Shown: one piece after another, positions 1 to 12,599 of the stretch
Numbering within the stretch: the stretch's first letter is position 1
Layout: every line of letters begins with the position of its first letter
NCBI GenBank assembly: GCA_963978895.1
Contig: OZ022245.1
Coordinates: 1,360,066-1,424,065 of the forward strand
Reading direction: 5' to 3'
DNA from: Erpobdella octoculata
Taxonomy: Eukaryota > Annelida > Clitellata > Hirudinida > Erpobdellidae
DNA length: 64,000 nucleotides
The notes under the pieces: model-generated
Told to the model about the DNA's origin: nothing
Seen by the model: the letters and a program-made list of their open reading frames with translations, nothing else
Databases searched by the model: none
Program-made: the position numbers and the translations under genes

Positions 1-701
<701 letters not shown>

Positions 702-3700
702 TCATACACAAGTTGCTTCTTCATTCAAGTCTGAGGACATGCTGGTTGCATTGCATTCTAAATGTTGTCGATGGTGATGATTATGATGAGTAGGATGCGA
801 TCTTCGATTGTAGCTACCGTAGTTGTATTTTACAATGTCACAAACGTCAACGGGAACGCAGTGGTTTGCCTCGGCAACCGGTGGAAGAAGTTGCAGGTTC
901 GATTCACTCGTGGAATTAACCGGCTGTTGGCATGAATGATGAGATGTTTGACGGCAGCCAGAACAGTACAAGGCTGCTGAATAATAAGCTACTGGAAGAG
1001 GCGGTGATGATAATGATGCTTGGCGAACATGACTTTCCGGATTTACTGTCGCTGGAATAACCGTCGCGCAGATGAGCTGTCCACTCGGAACGTCATCGAG
1101 ATGTAGCGAGCGCTCAAGCCGCTGTGGCTGTCGGCTACAAAATTCAGCTCCAACGTGTGGCGCACGAGCCAGCGAGTTGTGGTTTCTAATTATTGTGTCG
1201 CCAGTGGTGAAGCTACTGCACGCTGAGCCGCACTCGACGTTAGTCGTTCTGCTCGACTGAGCCGGTCGTCTGACCTCCGCGAAGCCGTGTCGCTCGTGTA
1301 GCTGCGACGGCGGCGGCTGAAACTGGTAGCCGGGTAGATCGCTGAACAAGTCAAGCTCTTGTATGTGAAGAAGCTGTTGAGCCGGCAGTGGACGTTGCAG
1401 ACTTCTAGTCGATGTCGATGAGCTGCTTTTCTTTTCGGCTACGCTGCTGCAGTCTGTAGTCGAGTTGGCCGACAGAGCTTTTAGCGCTGATGACTTTGGG
1501 AAAATTTTAACGGCTTGTTCGTCCGAAGAAATGAGAAAAGATTTCCTTTTAAAAAATTTGTTAAATATAAATATGAGAAGAAATATAAAAATGATGACTT
1601 TAAATATTAAGTTATTTTATTTTATAATTCAAATACTTATAATTAAAAAATTATTTTGCAAAATATTAAAATACAAATCTAACATTTTAAAATCTTCAAC
1701 GAGATCGTTCTCTTTCACGTCGGCTTCTCTATCGGAGATGTGTTGCTCGTTATCGACGTCTGTTTGAATGATTATTACGTATTATCATTATTATTAATGT
1801 TGTTAAATTGATTATTAATAATTATTATGGTTGTTAAATTAATTTTCATTATGGTTGTTAAATTGATTATTATTATGGTTATTAAATTGATTTTTATTAT
1901 GGTTGTTAAATTAATTATTATTATGGTTGTTGAATTGATTTTTATTATGGTTGTTAAATTGATTATTATTATGACTGTTAAATTAATTGTTATTATGGTT
2001 GTTAAATTGATTATTATTATGGTTGTTAAATTGATTATTATTATGGTTGTTAAATTGATTATTATTATGGCTGTTAAATTAATTGTTTTTATGGTTGTTA
2101 AATTGATTATTATTATGGTTGTTAAATTGATTATTATTATGGTTGTTAAATTGATTATTATTATGGCTGTTAAATTAATTGTTTTTATGGTTGTTAAATT
2201 GATTATTATTATTGTTGTTATAATTGCAAATTTTAACCAACACCGATCAAGTCAGACACACCTTTATAGGCGTTCTGTTTACTTGCTTTCTTGCGATATG
2301 TGATCGCCATTACTGTCACCATCACCATGCCAACGAGAACTGTCACAAGTACAGGTAAGACTATTGTCCAGGTACTTCGAGAAGATAAAAATCCCAACGC
2401 GCCCAGGACATCTGGTAATGATAATGATAAAAATTGGACTGCTGAAATGATGATGATGATGGTGGTGGTGGTGGTGGTTGTGATGTTAATGATAATGAAG
2501 GTAAGTGGGAATGGTGATGATGATTAAGGTAGGTGATGATGATACTGACGATATAAGATGTAGCATTGTTATCATTATCCACTTTCGAATCGGAATAAGA
2601 AACGAACCTTCACCACCAAGTTGTACAAGAGCGGTTGATCTTTCTGATGTGCCGAATTTATTCTCAGCCTTGCATACGTAAACTCCAGCTTGATCAGCTG
2701 TCAAATTCTTTTTAGAAAAAAAAATCATTTTCGATACAATCAAAGAAGTCTGTGTTTAATAGATAACCACGCGTTATTAAATAATTTAAAGAATCTTTAT
2801 GAAAAGCTGGTCTTCAATTACAGTAAAAGTCATCTAGAGCAACGGACACTTTTGTTCGTAACGGAATTTCTCAAATCTGTATCTGGCCTATAGTAGTTTG
2901 TTCCTGAAGAACGGACTGACACGAGAAGCGGACATTTTTTGCTCTTCTATCTGCTCTTCAAGACTTTTACTGTAGCTTATATTTACTTCTTTACATTGCA
3001 ATCTAGCAATGCTAAAATAGTTTATAGAATTTATTTTCGCATTTATTAAAATAAAATAAATTTCTTCTATCTACCTTCAGTGAAAGGTTGGCACCACGAA
3101 TACCTCCGTGCTGTTCGAAAAAATTAATCTCCCAATTCTCCTCATCATCATCACCACCATGATGATCATCATCATCATCACTGACAGCGCCATGCTGGTT
3201 ATCGTTCTTATTTGTTTTCTTCGACCACGTGACTTTCGGGGGAGGTGAGCCGACGGCCAGACAAGTGAGGGTGACTGTTGACCCGATGCTGAATTTGTGT
3301 TCAGCTTGTGGTGGGAGTGAGAAAAATGGAGCAGATGCTGGTAAAATTTAAAAAGAACAAATTTTATACTTTTGATTAATTTTTAAATTAATTTGATGTT
3401 TTAATAATTCATTATTTATTATTTTAATAATTTTATCACTTAAGCATTTTTTTTTTCAAATTTTTGGGGAGTTGGTTTAAAATTTTAATACGAACCTCTG
3501 ACGTCAATTTCTATGCTGGCCACAAGTTGGCCGTGCTCGTTGCTGGCTCGCAATTGGATGATTTGAATGTCACGTGAGCTAACGTTAGCTAATCGCAACT
3601 GCTCTTTGTTCTTATAAGCTTCAAAGAGCAAAATTTAACGTGAACGTTATAAATCAAAACTAGGTCACGTGTTCGTCGTGTTTACCACCTGAGAGAGGAA

Positions 3701-6295
3701 TGCCATTGGACAGCCAGATGAGGTCGGGTCGAGGTCGACCAATAACTTTCGCGTCTATTAATACGTCATCACCGTCGTCCACAATGATGCGATCGGGAAG
3801 TGGGCGGTTGTCATGCCAACGAGGAATGGCTGAAATTTTTTTATTGATAACTTAAAAACTCTGTTTTCAAAAAAGGCTTTGTTTAATTTCTTTTTGATAG
3901 TTTTAAATTAATTACCAAAAACCAAGTTTAAATCTAAAACTGAGAAGAACTAACAATGAACTTTCAGCAGCAGACGAGCTTGAACTTCCCGCCCACAAAG
4001 AGTGTCTTGGTTCAACAACTGGTTGCTATGGTGACCGTTACTGTAGCTACCATGGCCATCGTCATCATCATCGCTGTGCCCTGTAGCTAGGCATGTGTAA
4101 TAACCCTCATCTTCTTTCGAGACGTTTTCTATTAATAGCTCTGTACCGTGACCTTCACCGACCAGTGAAATTCTTCCAGCGCTCAAGTTCAAAGGTCGTT
4201 TGTTTTCACGAGTCCACGTGACTTTGGGAGTTGGCCTATGAATGTAAAAAAATAATTTATTCAGTTCAAAAACTTTTTCCCAGTGCTCTTTTTGCTGTTT
4301 TCTCCTGCTATGGAAACATTTAAGATGAATTCCACCCAGCCCAAAACGGTTCCACCCCTTTCTGGAACATGGACCATTCAAGGTCACTAGATCACACAAA
4401 AAAAGTTTCAATTCCATGCAGCTGCGAGTGATGTTTTATGTGTATCTGGATTGTTGTGCCCACCAGCATTGGATTTAACGGGAATTCAAAACTACGATTA
4501 ACTCAACATAAGCGACCTCTACTGATTTCCGGTCAGAACATGATCAATTTATATCCTATATTTTCCAACAACGGAATCCGGTAACACCTGATGCTCATCA
4601 CTGAAAAAGGAACCATGGAATCCACGGCCACCCAGTCTATCCCTCCGTCATTGTAATAGGATTTCGTCGGTACGGTCATTTAACGCACGCTCATGTAGCA
4701 GACGCAAGCCATTAAAGGTTGGTAAACTTGAAGACGATGGTTATGGGATGTTTAAAGTTTACTTTGCAAAACAAATCACCGGTTGGGGTTTTGTGGCCAA
4801 ACCCCGAAAAAAAGGGAAACACCGGGTACCCCAGCCGTTCCCAGCTAGTAACGTATAAATACTGACTCATTCTACACATTCGTGCAGAACTTTGATCGAA
4901 TACATAGGTAAAACTGAATTGCTTAAAAGTATACGATTACAATTTAAAAGTAATAGATTAACTTACCTTCCTGAAAATATGCACTTCAGCGTTTTCGTAG
5001 CTCCTTCCAGAGCCGTGTCAATGTTCGGACTGGTCCACATAACTTTAGGGGGTACACAGGATAAATCTAAAATTTGAACACCATAATTTACCTTTCCGCA
5101 AACTAAAGACTCTTTATTCTTGTAATGTTAAAACCGATGATTCATTATTATAGCACCGACTCAACCACTTAATCAACTTCTAGCACCGACTCAACTACTT
5201 TACATAGATGAGCCAAATAGAAAACCAGTTATAATTAAGCACTAACCATCTTCACGTCTGACTCTCAGCTTCCTGTAATCTCCCTGGATGAATTTCCCGA
5301 TAAATTTATTACTGACGACGCAGACGTAGCTTCTTCCCATCAGGTCGTCCGACGATCTCACGTTTGAAAAGTATAGGCCACCTAGCGAATGAGATGAATA
5401 TTTCTATTGCTCATCAATTTTTTTTAAATTATTGATATTACTGTTATTAGATTTATCTAAAAACTGCGGTTTGTTTTAATGTGATACGTTGTAACTTTAT
5501 TATATCTAGTATACAAATACCTATTTTATGTTTAAGCTTGTATTAATTTTAATTAATATAGGTATTAAAGAGTGACATAGTACTGAAACTACCCCGTCAT
5601 TTTTGACGTGATATGGAAAATACTCAAAAACGTCTTTATAAAAAGTTAGACAATACAGAAATCATTCGACCGTCATTAACAAAGTGATTCTCGGAAGGCA
5701 CCTTGCAAGTACAATGTTTAAGAACATAGAAAAATCAAAGAGAGAGTTAAAATGTCGCCATAAACTTGATTTAGAACTCATAAAATCTTTCACAAACATC
5801 CAGTTGAAATGAAACAAATCGGAACAGCGCAAAATAAAGTGATGGAGTGAAAGTGGAAAAGAAAATAGAGAGATTAGGTAATGAGAAAAAGAGATAGGAT
5901 AAAGGGAGAGGAAAAGACAGAGAGAGAGAGAGAGAGATGGAGGGGGAGAGAAACTTATAGTTACCGATACAGAGGACTACTTATATATTTTTCGGACATT
6001 TACATTTTAGAATAATAAAATCTTTACGATAAAAGCTTTGAATATTGAACGATATAATTGTAATTTTTTACCGTCTCAATTGCTTTGGAACTCGGCCACG
6101 CATGCACCATACATATGTATTCATGCATGAGTGCATGTCTTTGTGTATGAATGTATGCATTTATGCATTTATGTATGTAAGTATGCATTTTTTTTAATAA
6201 TTACACCTTTTTCCAGATGTTGTAAGACTGATAAATGTATGTATGTATGTATGTATGTATGTATGTATGTATGTATGTATGTATGTATGTATGTA

Positions 6296-6354
<59 letters not shown>

Positions 6355-9300
6355 ATGTATGTATGTATGTATGTATGTATGTATGTATGTATGTATGTAT
6401 GTATGTATGTATGTATGTATGTATGTATGTATGTATGTATGTATGTATGTATGTATGTATGTATGTATGTATGTATGTATGTATGTATGTATGTATGTAT
6501 GTATGTATGTATGTATGTATGTATGTATGTATGTATGTATGTATGTATGTATGTATGTATGTATGTATGTATGTATGTATGTATGTATGTATGTATGTAT
6601 GTATGTATGTATGTATGTATGTATGTATGTATGTATGTATGTATGTATGTATGTATGTATGTATGTATGTATGTATGTATGTATGTATGTATGTATGTAT
6701 GTATGTATGTATGTATGTATGTATGTATGTATGTATGTATGTATGTATGTATGTATGTATGTATGTATGTATGTATGTATGTATGTATGTATGTATGTAT
6801 GTATGTATGTATGTATGTATGTATGTATGTATGTATGCATGTATGTAATGCATGTATGTATGTATGTATGTATGTATGTATGTATGTATGTATGTATGTA
6901 TGTATGTATGTATGTATGTATGTATGTATGTATGTATGTATGTATGTATGTATGTATGTATGTATGTATGTATGTATGTATGTATGTATGTATGTATGTA
7001 TGTATGTATGTATGTATGTATGTATGTATGTATGTATGTATGTATGTATGTATGTATGTATGTATGTATGTATGTATGTATGTATGTATGTATGTATGTA
7101 TGTATGTATGTATGTATGTATGTATGTATGTATGTATGTATGTATGTATGTATGTATGTATGTATGTATGTATGTATGTATGTATGTATGTATGTATGTA
7201 TGTATGTATGTATGTATGTATGTATGTATGTATGTATGTATGTATGTATGTATGTATGTATGTATGTATGTATGTATGTATGTATGTATGTATGTATGTA
7301 TGTATGTATGTATGTATGTATGTATGTATGTATGTATGTATGTATGTATGTATGTATGTATGTATGTATGTATGTATGTATGTATGTATGTATGTATGTA
7401 TGTATGTATGTATGTATGTATGTATGTATGTATGTATGTATGTATGTATGTATGTATGTATGTATGTATGTATGTATGTATGTATGTATGTATGTATGTA
7501 TGCATGTATGTAATGCATGTATGTATGTATGTATGTATGTATGTATGTATGTATGTATGTATGTATGTATGTATGTATGTATGTATTCACGTATCTACAA
7601 ATCTACATTATGTATGAATGCATGTATAAACTTATTTATTTATTTACGAATGAATGCTTGGACATGTGGTTGTTTGTGTATACGTGAATGTATTTTTGTC
7701 TGCGTTTGCGTTAGTATAACTTATGCATGTAGAAATACAAACTCGAACGAACAGTTGTCTTGTATTTCTCACTCTTGCACTGAGATTTTGCGCATGGCTA
7801 TAAAAGTGTTACAATTAACTTTCCAGATGGGAATAAAGATGATGATGTGATGACGTTGACGACGACGATGATGATGATGCTGACGACGGTAATGATGGTG
7901 ACGTTGACGACGATGATGATGATGATGATGACGGTAATGATGATGACGGCGGTGATTGGAACAAATTTGATAAAGTCGTTATATTGCAGTAATGATTATG
8001 ATTATGCCTGTTGCGACTAGTTTTATTGGATTAGCTTTACTTTAGTTAGTAAGTTAAAATGTCTGTGAGAACATACATAAACAAATTTATTATCATGGAA
8101 TGTTTTTAAAAGATATGTTGATATGTTTGTTCATTTCTAGACAACAAAAAGACTGTCATAATTTCCCAAATTTATTTCTAAACAAAATGATTAAAAATGT
8201 TAATTATGCATATGTTGGTCTGCATATATATATATTTCTTTGTATGTTTGCATGTACACATGTTGTTCTACATGTGTAATGTTTGTATGTTGGCACGTAT
8301 ACATATTTTCTGTATGTATATTTGTTTGTATGTTTGCATGTATATCTGTTTTTCATGTTTATCTGTTTGTTTGCATTATATTTGTTTGTATGTTTGCATG
8401 TATATATGTTTTTTCATGTTTATCTGTTTGTTTGTTTGTATGTTTATTTGTCTTTCCTCGTATGTCTATTTTAATTTCTACACACGCACGCATGTATTTG
8501 TGTGCATGGGTTTATGCCGGTTCGTTTCCATGTTTGTAGCATGTTGCATATGTATGTGTGTATGTATGTATGTATGTATGTGTGTATGTGCGTATGTGTG
8601 TATGTGCGTTTGTGTGCGGATATAAATTCGACACAACAGCTGTCTTTTATTCTTCAATTTTGCACTGGGACGTTGAGCATGGAAATAGAAGTAAAAAAAT
8701 TACGTTTTCATGCGGTGGTGGTGGTGATGATGATGATGATGTTAATTGTTAAAATATCGTTGATAAAATTATTGTTCTAATGTGATTGAAGTTGATGTAA
8801 GGTGGTTGATGTATTGTTAATGTCGTGGATTGATTTTTATTGGATTGTTGTTTTAGTTTTTATTGTGTTGTTGTTTTAATTTTTATTGTGTTGTTGTTTT
8901 AATTTTTTTATTGTGTTGTTGTTCTAAATTTTAAATTGTTGTTAGTTATAGCGGCTAAGGCGGTTACATCTGACAAATCTATATTTGTATATAAAAAGCA
9001 GAGTGGGTGCCGGCAGGTGTTTGATCGCTTATAACATTCAAACCGCGGGAGAAATTCGGAAGAATTGAAGAGAAAGTTTTGAGAAATTAACAACAACAAA
9101 ACTTCACAAAAAGCCCGTGCAATGCTAAGTGACCTTGATAATTAATTAGAAAACATGCATAATTATTTAGAAAACATGCATAATTATTTAGAAAACATGC
9201 ATAATTAATTAGAAAACATGCATAATTAATTAGAAAACATGCATAATTAATTAGAAAACATGCATAATTAATTAGAAAACATGCATAATTAAGATGCAAA

Positions 9301-12300
9301 AAATACATCATCATCATCGTCATCATTTTCATCAGCGTCATTATCTTCACTATTGCCATCATCGCCATTATTGCTAATCCCATCATCATCATCATCAATC
9401 ATCGTTGTTATTATTAAAAAAATACTGTACGTCATTACTAGAACAATCGCATACCGTTAAAATCCATTTGAACCCTCTTGGTGAAGTTCAAATTCTTCAG
9501 CTTCAGGTCCGTCGCTCCAGTTGAAATCCAGTAAACCTGAGAGGACGGGTAGCTCTTCGGCACCTGGCAAGCCATGTGGAAAGATTGCCCTATAGTGACG
9601 TCATGAACCTTCGGCTGGGAAGTTTGGAAACGTGCCAGAACTGGAATAAATTATAATTTAAATAAGAGAGGGGGGAGCTAATTTGAATAAGAAGGGAGGA
9701 GCACTTAACCCATCTATTTACTGACTAACTGACTTGTTAATAAATATCTTTTAATAGTATCAATACGCGCACCTGCCGGAGTTAGTGCTACTTCCGGATA
9801 GACGACCCTGCCGTACTTGTTGACGGCCTCGCACCTGAAGGAGCCCCCGTCGTCAGAGCCAGGGTTGGAAACTGTCAGAATCCTTCCGTGGTCTTGTGGA
9901 AAGAATCTCGAGTCATACTCCAGATTAATGGTCGAGTTGTCTTTGGTCCAGAAATATCTTTTAAAAAAATACAAAAATATTAATAGCCTTTAATCAGTTA
10001 TATAGTTCTTATTAAAACTTGTCTGTATTATAAATTTAAATTTCTATGATACAATCTTGCGATACAATTAGTCAATTACATTGATACAATCTCATGATAC
10101 AATCTCATGATACAATTTGCAATGATAGTATCTCATGATACAATTGTAATGATACAATCTCATGATACAATTTGCAATGATAGTATCTCATGATACAATT
10201 GTAATGATACAATCTCATGATACAATTTGCAATGATAGTATCTCACGATACAATTGTAATGATACAATCTCATGATACAATTTGCAATGATAGTATCTCA
10301 TGATACAATTGTAATGATACAATCTCATGATACAATTGTGCATAGTGCATATACAGATATGCATATTCACCATTTCCAAATTATACAGATATACAAACTC
10401 GTGATACAAAATTATACAGATATACAAACTCATGATACAAAATTATACAGATATACATACTCATGATACAAAATTATACAGATATACATACTCATGAAAC
10501 AAAATTATACAGATATAAATATTCATGACACATAATTGTATAGTTATACATATTCAAAATTCAAAATTATACAAATATAGAGTCTAATCGACCGAATACA
10601 TGTGAAAATGCAATTTAGCAAATTGTGCAGCGGATAACAAAGAAACGTGTAAAGAGAGAGCACGTGTTCAAAGAAGGAGGGAGGATTGCGAAAAAGTTAA
10701 TAATGGTTTATGAAATCGGAGCAGTCTTGTATTACAGAAAAACTCCGGACTGACTTTCTCCGTGTTTCTAAAATAGTTCTAATGTTGCTAAGTCGATCAG
10801 TAGATCACGTGATTAAATAAAAACAATAATTATTAGTTTTTATTTTTATTTCTATTTTTATTTTGGATGATGATGAGGTGGAAGAGGACGATGACGATGA
10901 CGATGTTGGTGATAATAATGAACGTTGATGGTGATGACGATGATAATGATAACAGTGGTGATGATGGTGATGATGCTAGTAATGATGATGGTGGTGGTGA
11001 TGATGATTATGATAGTGGTGATGGAAGAAAAGAAGAAAAACAAATGTCAGCCAGATCACGATAATAAATTAAATCAATTTCTTTTACTTAATTAGTTTCA
11101 CCGATAGACACACACACATAAAGACAGACAGACACCAACATAGAAAGAGGCAAACATACACACAGAGACAGACATAAACACAGATACACAAACACACGAG
11201 CACAGACATTCAAGGTCGACAACCTATGTTATCCAGTGCTAAACACTTAGCCATACCTCGTCTTGTAAAATACACATGTGTAGTGTATTGTTTATGGTTG
11301 TCGTTAAAACTCGTTCTTGAAATATTTAAACAAAATTATTTTTTTTATTTTTTATTAAAAGCAATATGGCAAATAAAAGTCAATAAATATAATTTGATTT
11401 TATGGCTCTTGTTTTGTTTTGGGCTTTAAAATTAGAAACTAATTTTGATTTAAATTATCGGGTGATTTTTGTGATTTAAAAAAATATTACAAAAATGCAT
11501 TAAATCCGCCACGACAATTTTTTTTGTTTTTTCTTCTTTTTTTTGTTAATTTTCTTTGTTTATTTCTTTCTTGTTTTTATTTAAACAAATAGTTTATTTG
11601 TGATTAATAACAGGTCTGATTCAGGAATTTTATTTAATAAATTCTTCAAACAAATTTTCTAACTTTGTTATACATATACATCTCTAGAAATTTTCATTTC
11701 AAAGAGATTTCGTTTATGTACTCACTTGTTAATACAATCAATACAGCTGATAGATAAATGGGCTGATCGCAAGTTATACTTAATTTCTGCGTTTATTCTA
11801 ATAATAAAAATACATTCTGTGTGGGCAGAAATGATATTTTGTGAAACAAAATGCTAGCTGATGTTTTTATTAATTTACAGAAATGCAACTTCGTGAAATT
11901 TACAATCAAAAGCTGATGAAATTCAAAATGACTTTTTTCTGTATTTAGATTTCATTTCAACTCAACACATCCCACTCGTTTGCACTCCATCCTAAACTCA
12001 CTCATTTACACTCTATTCCATCCTCACTCATTTACTTCATCTCAACCCCACTTATATACTCTTTATTCCAACCCCACCAAATTACACTCTACACTATCTC
12101 AACTCATTTACACCCTATTTCAGCCCCATTCATCACATCCACTCATTTACACTCCCATCTCCACTCATTTGCACTCCCATCTTCACCCATTTACACTCCC
12201 ATCTCCACTCATTTGCACTCCCATCTTCACTCATTTGCACTCCTATCTCCACTCATTTACACTCCCATCTCCACTCATTTGCACTCCCATCCCCACTCAT

Positions 12301-12599
12301 TTGCACCCCCCATCTTCACTCATTTGCACTCCCATCTCCACTCATTTACACTCCCATCTCCACTCATTTGCACTCCCATCTTCACTCATTTGCTCTTGTA
12401 TTTGCATATCAGTAAACGTTCACTCTCCAACCCTGAACCCCATTTTCACGCATTCTCACTGTATCTAACGTCTTGTCATTTTCACTCAAAATTTCATTCC
12501 ACCACCACCACCCATGAAGACTCACTTTGTATGGACATCCGTCTGGTATGGGCAGTGTAGACTGACGTTGCGTTGGTTAGGAGCAAATGTGATTTCCGA
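702..12599 (-). CDS. L1/neuroglian-like five-Ig transmembrane receptor (5' exon missing)
   Basis: Split gene. Coding exons in transcript order on the minus strand: 12599-12526, 9957-9773, 9640-9455, 5381-5247, 5066-4967, 4235-3955, 3829-3689, 3618-3496, 3337-3075, 2707-2608, 2411-2262, 1759-1684, 1545-702. All have AG/GT borders and matching phases; two donors have 3-nt alternatives. Five Ig domains are each split by an intron. Each has the Cys..Trp..Cys pattern or its remains, e.g. YFWTKD and DDGGSFRC in Ig1, VYW and GGLYFSNV in Ig2, PTPKVTW and DEGYYTC in Ig3. These fit the L1/neuroglian/contactin group. Ig5 splices straight to an exon with a hydrophobic span (TWTIVLPVLVTVLVGMVMV) followed by RKK. 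No fibronectin-III domain lies between. The roughly 310-residue tail is Ser/Pro/His-rich; I see no L1 ankyrin-binding FIGQY motif. Likely a cell-surface adhesion receptor. The signal-peptide exon upstream of 12599 was not found, so the start is unknown. Confidence 0.82.
1787..2225. repeat. 21-bp minisatellite in a cytoplasmic-tail intron
   Basis: About 20 copies of a 21-bp unit close to ATTATTATGGTTGTTAAATTG, lying between the exons ending at 2262 and starting at 1759. The long ORF over it (repeats of VVKLIII) is a product of a period divisible by three, not a gene. Confidence 0.9.
4236..4966. other. Ig3 intron, unassigned sequence
   Basis: Intron between the two Ig3 half-exons. The part 4440-4860 has a less AT-rich composition than its surroundings and ends near 4830-4850 with CACCGGGTACCCC and CAGCTAGT, which loosely recall a Helitron 3' end. 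No opposite terminus or coding match was recognised, so it is only described as a possible old transposon fragment. Confidence 0.3.
6236..7586. repeat. Giant ATGT tetranucleotide array
   Basis: About 1.35 kb of nearly perfect (ATGT)n within the intron that splits Ig2 (5382-9454). It is interrupted by a (GT)n run at about 6301-6338 and by two identical phase-breaking words, GCATGTATGTAATGCATG, near 6837-6854 and 7501-7518. The distance between them (about 664 bp) suggests one large internal duplication. Six overlapping ORFs of 200-473 codons (CMYV and HTYI repeats) are created only by the repeat. Confidence 0.95.
7587..9132. repeat. Duplicated microsatellite flank with GAT-rich tracts
   Basis: No exon seen. 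Two related segments, about 7690-7870 and 8600-8750, each start after a TATG/TGTG microsatellite, share an 'AACAG(T/C)TGTCTT..TTGCACTG' core and end in GAT/ATG trinucleotide repeats. This points to an old tandem duplication of the microsatellite plus its flank. A TTTTTATTGTGTTGTTGTTTTAA-type repeat lies at about 8830-8930. Confidence 0.6.
9133..9295. repeat. 21-bp minisatellite
   Basis: Eight tandem copies of a 21-bp unit close to GAAAACATGCATAATTAATTA, followed by CAT/ATC trinucleotide repeat to about 9400. It lies in the Ig2 intron just downstream of the exon 9640-9455. Confidence 0.9.
9958..12525. repeat. Ig1 intron, filled with several minisatellites
   Basis: Intron between the two halves of Ig1. 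It carries a 55-bp unit built on GATACAATCTCATGATACAA (about 10045-10345), a 30-bp unit around TTATACAGATATACA (about 10380-10530), a GAT/GGT trinucleotide tract (about 10866-11030), ACACAGACA-rich sequence (11100-11210) and a 22-bp unit near CACTCATTTGCACTCCCATC (about 11960-12400). No further exon was seen here on either strand. Confidence 0.75.

Noticed and set aside
4800..4860. Helitron 3'-end-like word CAGCTAGT in an Ig intron
   Set aside because: No clear hairpin directly before the CTAG and no matching 5' terminus found nearby.
6131..7850. ORFs of 200-473 codons on both strands
   Set aside because: They are translations of (ATGT)n; the period of four with no stop in any phase opens all frames.
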